NCBI GenBank assembly: GCA_016708305.1
Contig: JADJGB010000008.1
Span: 2,108,001 to 2,172,000, forward strand
DNA: 64,000 nt
Source of the DNA: Sphingobacteriales bacterium
GTDB lineage: Bacteria > Bacteroidota > Bacteroidia > Chitinophagales > Chitinophagaceae
Direction of reading: 5' to 3'
Below are positions 48,756-58,939 of this stretch, piece by piece. The first letter of the stretch is position 1. Every line of letters starts with the position of its first letter. Under the pieces are notes generated by a model. That model was not told the DNA's origin, ran no database searches, and saw only the letters and a list, made by a program, of their open reading frames with translations. The position numbers and the translations under genes were made by a program.

Positions 48756-50920
48756 GAAGAATCAACCCGATAAATTTGACAAAGATGTACCCCCTGTTTG
48801 CACCCTGATATTCGACAGGGAAGGATACCACCCATCCTTCTTTAAAAAGCGCTGGGATGATTACTAACTATTTCATTGGATAGGCGACATATATCAATAT
48901 ATTTCCTTACTTTTGCGTATGCAAGGAATAGAAGTACTAATAGCCGAAAAGATGGATGGGAGAAAATTATCCATGAGCAAAGTGAATATATTCGTATTCA
49001 GGCTGTAAAGCAGGTGCGGATAGAGAACAAAAGCCCTGAGGAAGTGATTAAAACTTTTGGATTGCACCGTGCTAACATTTATAAGTGGCTTGCCAAATAT
49101 GATGCTGGTGGTTTTGGATCATTAAAGAGTACGATAGCGAAAGGTCACAACCAAAACTTACGGAGAAACAGCAACAAAAACTGGTTGGCTACCTGCTTAA
49201 AAACCCACTGCAATTAAAATTTGAGTATGCACTATGGACAGTAGATATGATAGTGGAATTAATATCAGTAAAGTTCAATGTAAGCTACTCGAATGTACAG
49301 GTTGGGCGATTACTGAAAAAACTTGGATTGAGCAAACAGCGCCCCGTTGAAAGGGCATACCAGCAGGATCCTGTAAAAGTAGATCAATGGTTGAACACAA
49401 CGTACCCTGCAATTAAAAAAGAAGCCAAAAATGAAAAGCGTGATATCTACTTTGGAGATGAGGCAGGCTTTCATGCACACTGATACGGTGCCACTGGGCT
49501 CCTGTAGGTGAAACCCTATTATAAAGACCACAGGCAGAAGGCAGAAAGTGAATTGTATATCGGCCATCAGCAATCAGGGAAAGATGCGATTCATGCTTTT
49601 TGAAGAAAAATTCACAGCACTGGTTTTTATTGATTTTCTGAAAGGCTATTGCACAAGCAAAAGCAGCCCGTAACCCTTATCGTGGACGGACATAGAACAC
49701 ATTTTACCAAAGCTGTGAAAGAATTTATAAAAGTACAAAATGGGAAACTAAAAATATACGTCCTCCTGTCTTCCTCGCCTGAAAGAAACCCTGACGAGTT
49801 GGTGTGGAACAATGCCAAACAAAAAGTTGCAAACAAGAAGCACACACCCACTAAAAAAACATTCAGAGAAACTGTAGAAGATACCATGAAAGAAATTCAA
49901 AGAAAAACAACCCTTGTGAAAGCCTTTTTTAATGAACCAAATGTCGCCTATGCTAAGTAATAGATAGTATCATATAGCCGTGATAACTTATCGCAAGAAT
50001 GTACCCGATAAATGGGAGCAATCGTCTTTTGAAGATACCGTTGTTCCAGTATTGGGGCAAGATGCTACTATGTATATCTGCGAGCAGGAAGTTGTACTGG
50101 AAGACCTTGCTATGAGAGAGATACGCAGACTTAGTGGGGATGGTCATCAGACATCTGTTATCACCACTAATCGTTTCGTCTCCAAAGAGGTGGCGGCAGG
50201 CAGAATGTTTGGCAGGTGGGTACAGGAAAAGTTTTTCCGCTACCTGATCGCCGACTACGATTTTGATAAAATGATCAGCTTCGGAACAGAAGAAGTAGGA
50301 CAAGGCAGGGAAGTGGTAAACCCCGAATGGCGCAAGGCTGATTACCACTTAAAGAAGCAGCGGGAAAAAACGGGCAGGCTTAGCGCCTAAATGTATGTAC
50401 TGGATGAAAAGTGAACAGAGGTTCCCGTAGAAAAGGTGCCGCAGATTACCGGAGCACAGGCGAAACTGCAGGAAAAAATCACAGCAGCAAAAAAAACAGA
50501 AACAGAACTACAGGAAGTAAGAAGTGCACGGCCCTCAAAGATAAAGATAGCGCAAATGCCAGATGACAAACGCTATAACAAACTAAAGCATGAAAGTAAA
50601 ATTTTTATGAACATCATAAAAATGATCTGCTACAGAGCTGAAACATCAGTAGCCAACCTAATAGCAGAAATGCTGTCAATCAGGGATAACCACCAGGAAA
50701 AGAGAATGATCGTAAAACAAGTTATCACCTCTGCTGCAGATATTATCCCTGATGAAAAAAATAATACCCTGAGCGTAGTCATTCACGCACTTGTCAGCCA
50801 GGCGATTTAATGATGCAGCAGGGAAATTGGCAGACTTACTAAACCACACTGAAACCATTTTCCCCGGTACCGAAATGAGGCTAATCTTCACAACTACCGC
50901 ACTGTCAAACTGCGATTGGT
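48690..50920 (+). pseudogene. unnamed transposase-like gene interrupted by IS630
   Basis: Two parts of one protein flank the IS630 at 48867-49969. The 5' part (from about 48690) reads AIDRLIIPELQ, PPVCTLIFDREGYHPSFFKKRWDDY. The 3' part (from about 49978) reads AVITYRKNVPDKWEQSSFEDTVVPV, TNRFVSKEVAAGRMFGRWVQEKFFRYLIADY, VNPEWRKADYHLKKQREKTG, then after a break near 50410 ITGAQAKLQEKIT and a helical tail to about 50920. I recall such sequences as a large Bacteroidota transposase-like family without a firm name. The N-terminus is missing. Confidence 0.65.
48919..49960 (+). pseudogene. IS630 family transposase (several breaks)
   Basis: MQGIEVLIAEKMDGRKLS, then HEQSEYIRIQAVKQVRIENKSPEEVIKTFGLHRANIYKWLAKYD (HTH), VGRLLKKLGLSKQRPVERAYQQDP, IYFGDEAGFHAH, VTLIVDGHRTHFTKAVKEF and LSSSPERNPDELVWNNAKQKV (DDE residues). 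At least four frame breaks or stops lie between 48965 and 49640. Related inverted ends share ATAGGCGACAT (48890-48900 and 49942-49952 region), which mark the element borders around 48867 and 49969. Confidence 0.8.
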
Positions 50921-51024
50921 AAGGAGTTCTGAGTTTAAAAAGACCTTTAAAAAATTAAGGTCAAAAAAGGAATTATTATAAATGCTCAGTTTCAGGTTAC
51001 TGAAGTTTAAAAAAGTCATTTTTG

Positions 51025-51097
51025 AGCGGAAGACGGGACTCGAACCCGCCACCTACAGCTTGGGAAGCTGTCGCTCTACCTGATGAGCTACTTCCGC
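51025..51097 (-). tRNA. tRNA-Gly (anticodon CCC)
   Basis: Complete cloverleaf on the minus strand, 73 nt without CCA. Acceptor GCGGAAG/CTTCCGC, D-stem GCTC/GAGC, anticodon stem ACAGC/GCTGT with loop TTCCCAA (anticodon CCC), T-arm GCGGG-TTCGAGT-CCCGT. It marks the right edge of the accessory hot spot and is itself uninterrupted. Confidence 0.93.
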
Positions 51098-51202
51098 TTG
51101 ATAATTATTTTCGAAGACCATCTCCTGATTTATACCTTCTGAAACCAAAGTGCGTTAGAAGCACAAAATTATGGCAATTACAAAGTATAAACGTTAATCT
51201 GT

Positions 51203-52924
51203 TTAAATTCTACTGCTTTCAATTTTTTGGTTTACAATTTCAATAATTTCCTTCTCTTTTAATGCCGCTGCTATTTCTATTTCGTTTGCTTTTTCAAGAA
51301 TATCTTTCACAAAGTCTTTATCTTCATAGGAGGTTGTGTTAATTTTTACATTTAATAATGCGCCTCTCACGGCTGCTCTGGCACATAATGCTCCCCCTTG
51401 CATCAGAAACCGAATTGGGATTTCCGGTTTTTGCCATAGCTTCAATTACTTCCATACTTTGGAGTGCCAACTCCATAGCCTGAAAGGGAATTTCAATAGC
51501 GTATTTTGTAGCAGCTTGAATGGCATGGTTTCTTTTTGCCCTTTCTTCTTCACTTCCTTTGGGAAGCCCAAAGGCATCCATGATTTTATTAAAAGCTTTA
51601 GTGTCTTCATTCACCAATTTCATTAAACTATTTTGAGCTTTTGTCCCTTTTCTGCCCAGTCGCTAAATTCTTTCCAGCGATCATCCCATCCGGTTTTGTG
51701 GGAAGATAAATTGGCTACCATTGTTGCCAGAGATGCACCAAGACTTCCAATGTAAGCAGCAATGGAACCGCCTCCGGGTGCAGGACTTTCACTGGCTGTT
51801 TCATCAGCAAATTCGCTCAGCGTCATATCTGTAAGTACATTATCTGTTTTTGAAGCCAGCATGTACTCAATAATTCTTTCTTTTGGATTGAACGGAGTTA
51901 ATTCATCTAATCCTAATGATTTTATTGCAATCTTTATTAGTTCTTTTTCCGATACTCCGCTAGAACGTTTTTGTTTTTCTAAAAAATATTTTCCTGCATT
52001 CAACATCGCTTTTATTGGAATTAGGCCTACGAGTTCACTGCCCGTTACTCTAATACCTCGGGCATCTGCTTTTTTACAAACTTCATCAAAAGCAAGGTGT
52101 ACCGGTGTTTTCTCGATGTTGGTAAGATTCATTGAGATTTGTGCGATACCATATTCTGCAATATACCATCCAATTGCTTTTACATATTTCAGACTGCCGG
52201 GAAATATTATTTTACGACCATTTTCATCAAGGACGGGTTTGCCATTATGGGTTTTTACACGCCCTGCCTCTCTTACATCAAAGGCAATTGCATTTGCTCG
52301 TCGGGTAGATGTTGTGTTAAGGTTAATGTTGTAAGCAACTAAAAAATCTCTGGCTCCAATGACAGTACTCCCGCGTCTTGCGTCAAATTTATCTGGTCCA
52401 AAATCTGGCTTCCATTCGGGTTGTTTTATTTTTTTGAAAAAGCCTTCATATTCTCCTGCCCGTATTATTGAAAGATTTTTTCGACCTTCGACAGGCTGGG
52501 CTGCTTCGTATAAATAGACAGGAATATTCAATTCTATACCTACACGACTGGCCAATTTCAGGGCATAGGCGGCTGTTTCTTCTAATGTAATGTTCGATAA
52601 AGGAATTAGTGGGCATACATCGGTAGCGCCCATTCTGGGATGCTCGCCTTTATGTTTGCTCATATCAATAAGCTCTCCTGCCTTTTTGATGGCTCTGAAA
52701 GCAGCTTCCACTACTGCATCAGGCGAGCCTGCCATTGTAACTACAGTGCGGTTTGTTGCCTTCCCTGGATCTACATTTAACAGTTTAACCCCTTCTACAG
52801 ATTCAATTTCATCAGTTATTTGTTTTATCACATTCAAATCATTTCCCTCGCTGAAGTTAGGAACACATTCTATCAGTGCATCAGGATGAGACGCGGTTTC
52901 GTTTATTTGGTTATTGGAATTCAT
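51203..52924 (-). CDS. ftcD: glutamate formimidoyltransferase / formimidoyl-THF cyclodeaminase fusion (frameshifted)
   Basis: Bifunctional enzyme of histidine degradation: it moves the formimino group from formiminoglutamate to tetrahydrofolate and then releases ammonia. The N-terminal transferase (LIECVPNFSEG, HKGEHPRMGATDVCPLIPL, ARDFLVAYNINLNT) is fused to a helical cyclodeaminase domain beginning SPAPGGGSIAAYIGSLGASL. Two frame breaks, near 51625 and near 51415, divide the cyclodeaminase part into three frames; joined length is about 574 residues. It follows hutI by 41 bp. Confidence 0.92.
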
Positions 52925-52964
52925 ATTGCTATTAAATGAATATATTTTGAGAATATTTTTTGGA

Positions 52965-54203
52965 TTACGATTTTATTACTGTACCATTTAAAATTACTTT
53001 ATCAATCAAATTTTCACCAAAGGAATAAGGCATGTAAGCCAGTGATGGCATGGGTTGGGTAATAATCAGATTTGCTCTTTTGCCCACTGCAACACTTCCT
53101 GCCTCATCCTGCACTTCCATTGCATAAGCCCCATTGATGGTAGCAGCATTGATAGCTTCCTCAGGGGTCATCTTCATCTGTATGCAACTCAGCGCTATCA
53201 GTAATGGCATGTTGCCGCTGGGCGAGGAGCCGGGATTATAATCGGTGGCTAATGCTACCGCTATATTGTTTTCTATCATTTTTCTGACAGGAGGGTAATT
53301 CATTCTCAGAAAAAAAGCTGCCGTAGGCAATGCAGTAGCAATAGTAGTACTGTTTATTAGACACTCAATTTCGGCTTCAGCCATTGTTTCTAAATGATCT
53401 ACCGATATAGCATTGTGCTTAACGCCAATTTGCACACCGCCAGAATTATTCAATTGATTGGCATGAATTTTTGGTTTCAATCCGTATTGTTTTCCGGCGG
53501 TCAATATTTGTTTAGTTTCAGAAATTGAGAAAAACCCTTCTTCACAAAAAACATCAATATAATCTGCCAGATTTTCTTTGCCAATTACAGGCAGCATTTC
53601 ATCAATAATTTGCCTGATGTATCCCTGATGATTATCTCTGAATGATTCCGGATAAGCATGTGCGCTGAGGAAGGTAGCCTTGATGATTAGGTTTGACCTT
53701 TCTTTAAGTCTTTTAATAACGCGCAGCATTTTTAATTCTCCATCCACACTCAGGCCATAACCGCTTTTAATTTCTACTGCTCCGGTTCCGGTTTTTGCAA
53801 TTTGCTCTAATCTTTTCCATGCCTGATTAAATAATTCGTCTTCAGTGGCTTCATTCAGTCTTTTGCAGGAGTTTAATATTCCGCCACCGTGGGCTGCTAT
53901 TTCGGCATAAGTCTTTCCTTTTATTTTGTCAACAAATTCATTTTCGCGGCTGCCTGCAAATACAAGATGGGTGTGAGAATCGCACCAGCAGGGCATTACA
54001 AGCCGACCTGTTGCATCTATTGAATTTTTAAATTCTTTGATATTTAAACTGTCCATAGATCCGTAACCGACAATTAGGTTGTTTTCAATATGAATCCAGG
54101 CATTGTTGATAAAGGGTAATTCAGACAACTCTTTTCCTCGCAAAAGCGTTGAATTTTCTCTTACACCTACTAGCTGCCGAATATTTTTAATAAGCAATGA
54201 CAT
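52965..54203 (-). CDS. hutI: imidazolonepropionase
   Basis: Amidohydrolase that opens 4-imidazolone-5-propanoate to N-formimino-L-glutamate, the step before FtcD. 412 residues from MSLLIKNIRQLVG, intact; the earlier in-frame ATG at 54230 adds an unlikely leader. Metal site CDSHTHLVFAGSRENEF, substrate loop GGGILNSCKRLNEATEDELF, a metal His in FLSAHAYPE, and ALATDYNPGSSPSGNMPL. It forms a two-gene operon with ftcD; hutH and hutU are not in the window. Confidence 0.95.
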   Translation of the reverse strand: MSLLIKNIRQLVGVRENSTLLRGKELSELPFINNAWIHIENNLIVGYGSMDSLNIKEFKNSIDATGRLVMPCWCDSHTHLVFAGSRENEFVDKIKGKTYAEIAAHGGGILNSCKRLNEATEDELFNQAWKRLEQIAKTGTGAVEIKSGYGLSVDGELKMLRVIKRLKERSNLIIKATFLSAHAYPESFRDNHQGYIRQIIDEMLPVIGKENLADYIDVFCEEGFFSISETKQILTAGKQYGLKPKIHANQLNNSGGVQIGVKHNAISVDHLETMAEAEIECLINSTTIATALPTAAFFLRMNYPPVRKMIENNIAVALATDYNPGSSPSGNMPLLIALSCIQMKMTPEEAINAATINGAYAMEVQDEAGSVAVGKRANLIITQPMPSLAYMPYSFGENLIDKVILNGTVIKS

Positions 54204-54346
54204 AAAAAATTTTCCCGTGAATACAAACAATCCGATAAGCGCTCAAAATTAGAGTAATTTCAATTTACTACCAACGACGCTTGAAACAAAAGAATTGAAA
54301 AGCAAAAAAAGGTGAAGCCCCTGTCAATGGTTTATTGTATTTTTAT

Positions 54347-54638
54347 GGTTCTATGACGGATAGTGTGGGTTTGGAATTGTTGCTTTGCGACAATAGCCTT
54401 GAAAAAAATGTGTTATAAGAATGATTGAAGGTGGTCGTTAAAAAGCCGTCGTTGTTTGAGCCCCGTTCGGTCTTCGTATTAAATGCAACTACGGGGCGAG
54501 TTCGACGGGTTTGGACTACCGAAATCCTTTTTAGCAATTTTTTTCAAAGCCTTGATTTTTTTTTGTTACTTTTTGGTATCAAAACAAAAAAGTAAGATAA
54601 CAAAAGGTGCCATAGTCCATACAAAACGTCATAGAACC
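54347..54638. mobile_element. 292-bp structured MITE, copy A
   Basis: Perfect 12-bp terminal inverted repeats GGTTCTATGACG/CGTCATAGAACC and an exact 8-bp target duplication ATTTTTAT (54339-54346 and 54639-54646). Inside is a three-tier hairpin: GGTGGTC/GACTACC, CCGTCG/CGACGG, GCCCCG/CGGGGC (54430-54520). A second stem near the right end involves GTTACTTTTT and its complement. No coding frame. It lies between hutI and the beta-barrel gene. Copy B is at 55711-55994. Confidence 0.85.
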
Positions 54639-54692
54639 ATTTTTATTTTTTGAAAATAATCGCAGGTTTGCAGAAAATACTTTTATTAATTT

Positions 54693-55592
54693 ATGCAAAG
54701 ATTCAATAAAATACTCTTCATTATTTTTTGTATTCTTTTAATTCAAAATATAACAGCCTTTTCACAAGAATATCTGACTGAAAGGCTTTCTGTGGAAGCA
54801 GGCAGCGAATATCGTAATACCGATTTTAGGTGGTCTATAGATGGTACGGTGGACGAAAGGTATATAAATATTTATTCAGAATTAATTTTCAAACCCGTTT
54901 CCTCTGTGGGTGCTTATGCAAATCTTCAATATCGGGTACATAATTTGGTTTCGGCTCAAATTTCTTATGGCCATTTGTTTACTTTTAACGGAAAGGTTAC
55001 AGATTATGATTATGATGGCAATGACAGAACGAACCCAATTACTCAATTAAATCTTAAAAGTAATAAAGGTGGAATGAATTATTTCAAACTGATGGCGCTT
55101 TTCCATGCCGTTGAAAATGCCAAAATGAACACCGCTATCGGACTGGGTTATAGCATTAATAGCGAGAAGTATTTCTTGCTGGATGACAATAATAAAAGCC
55201 TCCGAAGTACCTATCTGGCCAAATGGAGCGGCCCTCAGCTTGCCTTAGACAGTAAAATACCTTTAAAACATAATTGGTTTTTAAAGGGAAGCGTTACTAC
55301 CGGGTTTCTCAAGTATGCAGGTGAAGGTAACTGGAACTTGATTGAAGAATTTCAGCATCCTGTAAGTTTTGTCCAGACGGCTAATGGTTTGCAACTGGAT
55401 GGTAAGATAGGAGCTGGGTATCATTTCAATAGAAAAATTAATTTGGGATTGTTTGGCATTTATTCATATTGGAAAACTGAAAGAGGAACAGATAAACTGT
55501 TTTTAAAAAATGGAGATACTCCCACCACAGGCCTCAACAGCGCTCTGAAAAAAAGTATTGGGGTGTCCGTTGTTGCTAATTATTCCTTGTAA
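54693..55592 (+). CDS. outer-membrane beta-barrel protein
   Basis: 299 residues. Signal peptide (ILFIIFCILLIQNITAFSQ), then alternating beta strands with aromatic ends (VGAYANLQYRVHNLVSAQISYGHLF, WFLKGSVTTGFLKYAG, KIGAGYHFNRKINLGLFGIYSYWK) and a C-terminal strand ending in VVANYSL, consistent with an OmpA/OmpW-sized barrel. Function unknown. It is alone and bracketed by two copies of the same MITE, which raises the possibility of composite mobility or shared regulation. Confidence 0.75.
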   Translation: MQRFNKILFIIFCILLIQNITAFSQEYLTERLSVEAGSEYRNTDFRWSIDGTVDERYINIYSELIFKPVSSVGAYANLQYRVHNLVSAQISYGHLFTFNGKVTDYDYDGNDRTNPITQLNLKSNKGGMNYFKLMALFHAVENAKMNTAIGLGYSINSEKYFLLDDNNKSLRSTYLAKWSGPQLALDSKIPLKHNWFLKGSVTTGFLKYAGEGNWNLIEEFQHPVSFVQTANGLQLDGKIGAGYHFNRKINLGLFGIYSYWKTERGTDKLFLKNGDTPTTGLNSALKKSIGVSVVANYSL

Positions 55593-55710
55593 AAAAAATG
55601 GATAACCTGGCATATAAGAAATTCTTAGGCATAAAACGATTTTTATTTCACGGTTACAATTATTATTTCCGAAAGGTAATAGAAAGTTAACTTGCTTGGT
55701 TTAAATGTTT

Positions 55711-55994
55711 GGTTCTATGACGGATAGTGAGGGTTTGGAATAGTTGCGCATTTCGACAATGGCCTTGAAAAAAAGGCGCTGAAAAAAAGATTGAAGGTAG
55801 TCGTTAAAAAGCCGTCGTTGTTTGAGCGCCGTTTGGTCCTCGTAATAAATGCAACTTCGGCGCAAGTTCGACGGGTTTAGACTACCGAAATCAATTTTAG
55901 CAATTTTTTTCAAGGCCTTGATTTTTTGTTACTTTTTTGTATATAGACAAAAAAGTAAGACAACAAAAAGCACTATACAAAACGTCATAGAACA
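55711..55994. mobile_element. 284-bp structured MITE, copy B
   Basis: Same family as copy A: ends GGTTCTATGACG and CGTCATAGAAC (the last base differs), with the same three-tier hairpin. Compared with copy A the innermost stem is GCGCCG/CGGCGC instead of GCCCCG/CGGGGC, a double compensatory change, and GGTAGTC replaces GGTGGTC opposite the same GACTACC. No clean target duplication (AAATGTTT against AAATATTT, offset 2 bp), so this copy is older. Confidence 0.8.
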
Positions 55995-56029
55995 GAAATA
56001 TTTATTGGGCAGATATTTTTAAATGAAAA

Positions 56030-56062
56030 AACAGCCGCTCGTCATGAAGGCAAACGGCTGTT
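56030..56062 (-). terminator. hairpin with minus-strand T-run
   Basis: Stem AACAGCCG/CGGCTGTT with a 17-nt loop. On the minus strand it is followed by TTTTTT. No minus-strand gene is upstream of it, so its purpose is unclear; it may shield the GH53 gene from antisense transcription. Confidence 0.4.
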
Positions 56063-56240
56063 GAAACCAATAAAAAGTTTACAATGTTTTACTTTTTTTA
56101 TTGAAAAACTTGATTTTCAACCTTAAAATTTAAATAAAGGATAAATAATTTTACGCCGCTTAATTATTATGTTTGAACTGGAAGCGCATAAAATTGAAAT
56201 AGCAATTTGCAAAGATTTTAAATACCTTGTGAAATAAATA

Positions 56241-57286
56241 TTGAAAATTGTCATGCCTTTTTTCAGAAATCTGATAATAATACTTTTTTTATTTACTTTT
56301 TTAGCTTCCTGCTCAACAAAAAAACAAGCGATTAAAAACAATCCTTTTTTTGCAAAAGGCGGTGATGTCAGTTGGCTGCCGCAAATGGAAGCTACAGGGT
56401 TTAAGTTTTTCAACGAAAATGGTCAGGCTGAAGATTGTTTGAAGATTTTGAAAGACCATGGAATGAATACGGTTCGGTTGCGCACTGGGTCAATCCTTCA
56501 GATGATAAAATCAATGGCCATTGCAGTAAAGATGAAACTGTAGCAATGGCTGTGCGCGCTCATGCTCAGGGGATGAAGATTATGATTGATTTTCATTACA
56601 GCGATAGTTGGGCTGATCCGGCAAACAAAAAAGCCTTCCGCCTGGGAAGGGCACAGTTACTCTCAACTTTTACAGGATGTGTACGACTACACCTTAGATG
56701 TGATGACTGCTTTGAAGAATGTCGGCATCTATCCCAAATGGGTGCAGGTGGGTAATGAAATACCCGGCGGATTTCTATACCCCGAAGGAAGTACTGATAA
56801 CTGGAACCAGTTAATACAATTGCTCAATAAAGGTTATGATGCCGTTAAGTCAGTGAGCCCTCAGTCAAAAGTTGTGCTCCACATTGACCAGGGAAATAAT
56901 AATGCCCTTTTCAGATGGTGGTTTGACAATGCTCAAAAATATGGTGCCAGATATGATGTAATCGGTATGTCCTATTATCCTTATTGGTTAGAGGGCAGCC
57001 GGATTACACTTTGTCCATTGACGATTTAGGTAATAATCTGAAAGACATGACTGCTCGCTATGGAAAAGAAGTGATGGTGGTGGAGGTAGGAGGAGAAGAT
57101 ACTAAAATTCAAAATACCTTTGACATGCTGAAAGCGGTTATCAAAAAAGTTGAGGAAGTGCCCGGCAACAAAGGGTTGGGTGTATTATACTGGGAGCCAC
57201 AGGGCGCAAGGATGTGGAGCCGGTATCCTTTAAGTGCCTGGAGTACAGACGGAAAACCCTCGCGGGCATTAGATGCCTTTCTTTAA
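56241..57286 (+). CDS. GH53 arabinogalactan endo-beta-1,4-galactanase (frameshifted)
   Basis: Secreted lipoprotein-type endo-galactanase. Leader with Cys (FLASCSTKK), then the family pattern GGDVSWLPQMEATGFKFFNENG, ILKDHGMNTVRLR, VWVNPSD-like start, MKIMIDFHYSDSWADP, the acid/base Glu in PKWVQVGNEIPGGFLYP, DVIGMSYYPYWL, and the nucleophile Glu in VMVVEVGGE. Four frame segments with breaks near 56480, 56630 and 57000; the span is 3n+2. Every segment lines up end to end, so the enzyme is probably intact in the cell. It cuts galactan side chains of pectin. Confidence 0.88.
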
Positions 57287-57304
57287 AAGGTGTAGATTCA
57301 ATTT

Positions 57305-57565
57305 CTATTCAGCTTTCTTTAGATTTTGCAAATATCTTTGTTTAAGCCAATATTTTTTGCTGAGGCTGCGTACTTCTTTTTTGTTGAGCACAAACTGGCT
57401 TTTCTCCATTCGAAGAAAATGTTTTATTTGAAAAAAAGTACGGTGCGAAAATTTGAGCAAGGGATTAGCCTTGCTGTCTTTTAGCCTGTAGCCATACTTG
57501 GGATTGCCACTTATTTTGCCGCCGCTTAAAAGGGCTTCAAAAATTTTTCTTTGCAAAGGAGTCAT
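57305..57565 (-). CDS. small basic hypothetical protein, 86 aa
   Basis: Lys/Leu-rich soluble protein (MTPLQRKIFEALLSGGKISG...SHRTFFQIKHFLRMEKSQF) with no recognised domain. The clean frame, good composition and 34-bp spacing after sucC on the same strand suggest a real, cotranscribed gene. Confidence 0.6.
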   Translation of the reverse strand: MTPLQRKIFEALLSGGKISGNPKYGYRLKDSKANPLLKFSHRTFFQIKHFLRMEKSQFVLNKKEVRSLSKKYWLKQRYLQNLKKAE

Positions 57566-57599
57566 GCAAATTTAATTTAGTTGATTGGAATTGCTCCTG

Positions 57600-58811
57600 T
57601 CAGGCTACGGCCTTCTTTACCAATTCGGCGGCTTCGCTTAGCAAAATGGCAGATTGCACTTTAAGGCCGCTTTCGTCAATCAGTTTTTTAGCCTCCTCTG
57701 CATTGGTTCCCTGCAAGCGCACAATGATGGGAATGTGAATATTGCCCAGATTTTGATAGGCATCTATCACTCCTTGTGCCACACGGTCGCAGCGTACTAT
57801 ACCACCAAAAATATTGATAAGAATTGCCTTTACCGCAGGGTCTTTCAGTATGATTTTGAATCCGGCTTCCACTGTTTGTGCATTTGCAGTGCCGCCCACA
57901 TCCAAGAAGTTGGCCGGTTCGCCGCCACTTAGTTTAATCATATCCATAGTAGCCATTGCCAGCCCGGCACCATTTACCATACAACCCACGTTTCCGTCCA
58001 GCTTAACAAAATTTAAATTGTACTTTCCGGCTTCCACTTCTGTCGGGTCTTCTTCGGTAATGTCTCTGAGCGAAGAAAGATCGGCATGACGAATCATTGC
58101 GTTATCGTCAATATTCATTTTGCAGTCCACTGCTATTATTTTCTCATCTGATGCTTTAAACAAAGGATTGATTTCCAACATATTGCAATCAAGTCCTACA
58201 TAAGCATTATAAAGATTGGTTACAAATCTTACGCAATTTTTAAATGCATCTCCTTTTAATCCCAGATTAAATGCAATTTTTCTTGCCTGAAATGGTTGCA
58301 AACCTCCTGATGGATGCACCCATTCTTTGAAAATTTTTTCGGGAGTGTTATGAGCTACTTCTTCTATGTTCATGCCGCCTTCGGTGCTGTACATAATCAC
58401 GTTTTGCCCCTTGCTTCTGTCTAATAAAATGGAAAGGTAAAACTCCTGTCTTTGGCTGGGGCCATCGTAATACATATCCTGAGCCACAAAAATTTTGTTA
58501 ACCACCTTGCCTGCCGGGCCGGTTTGCAGCGTAACCAATGTGCCTCCCAATATACCTTTTGCAAAATCCTGAACATCTTCCAGCGATTTTGCTACTTTTA
58601 CTCCATTGATGCCGGTTTCCTTAATGGTACCTTTTCCACGACCACCGGCGTGTATTTGCGCTTTGATAACTGCAAACTTATTACCTGTATCGGTTTTTAT
58701 TTTACGGTAGGCATCTTCGGCCTCCTGCACCGAACTACAGGGATACCCTTCCTGCACCGGTACGTTGTATTTTTTCAATAATTCTTTTGCCTGATATTCA
58801 TGAAGGTTCAT
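57600..58811 (-). CDS. sucC: succinyl-CoA ligase (ADP/GDP-forming) beta subunit
   Basis: Citric-acid-cycle enzyme making ATP or GTP from succinyl-CoA with the alpha subunit SucD (not in this window). 403 residues, intact. N-terminal ATP-grasp fold starting MNLHEYQAKELLKKYNVP, KAQIHAGGRGKGTIKETG, EGGMNIEEVAHNTPE, and the C-terminal ligase domain with GCMVNGAGLAMATMD, FLDVGGTANAQTVEAGF and INIFGGIVRCDRVAQG. Confidence 0.96.
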   Translation of the reverse strand: MNLHEYQAKELLKKYNVPVQEGYPCSSVQEAEDAYRKIKTDTGNKFAVIKAQIHAGGRGKGTIKETGINGVKVAKSLEDVQDFAKGILGGTLVTLQTGPAGKVVNKIFVAQDMYYDGPSQRQEFYLSILLDRSKGQNVIMYSTEGGMNIEEVAHNTPEKIFKEWVHPSGGLQPFQARKIAFNLGLKGDAFKNCVRFVTNLYNAYVGLDCNMLEINPLFKASDEKIIAVDCKMNIDDNAMIRHADLSSLRDITEEDPTEVEAGKYNLNFVKLDGNVGCMVNGAGLAMATMDMIKLSGGEPANFLDVGGTANAQTVEAGFKIILKDPAVKAILINIFGGIVRCDRVAQGVIDAYQNLGNIHIPIIVRLQGTNAEEAKKLIDESGLKVQSAILLSEAAELVKKAVA

Positions 58812-58939
58812 ATAATAAAAACTTTGCTACGAAGATAAGGGTTTCAGGTAAAAAATATTTAGGTAAACGATACAAAATCAATAAGTATATAATTTGAGCA
58901 GGGTGGGGTGGTTAAGACTAAGGTTAATCTGTAACTCAC

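Noticed and set aside
54343..55913. Two small minus-strand proteins at 54343-54537 and 55701-55913
   Set aside because: Both are read through the MITE copies; they share only the residues encoded by the repeat and otherwise differ in frame, so they are not genes.
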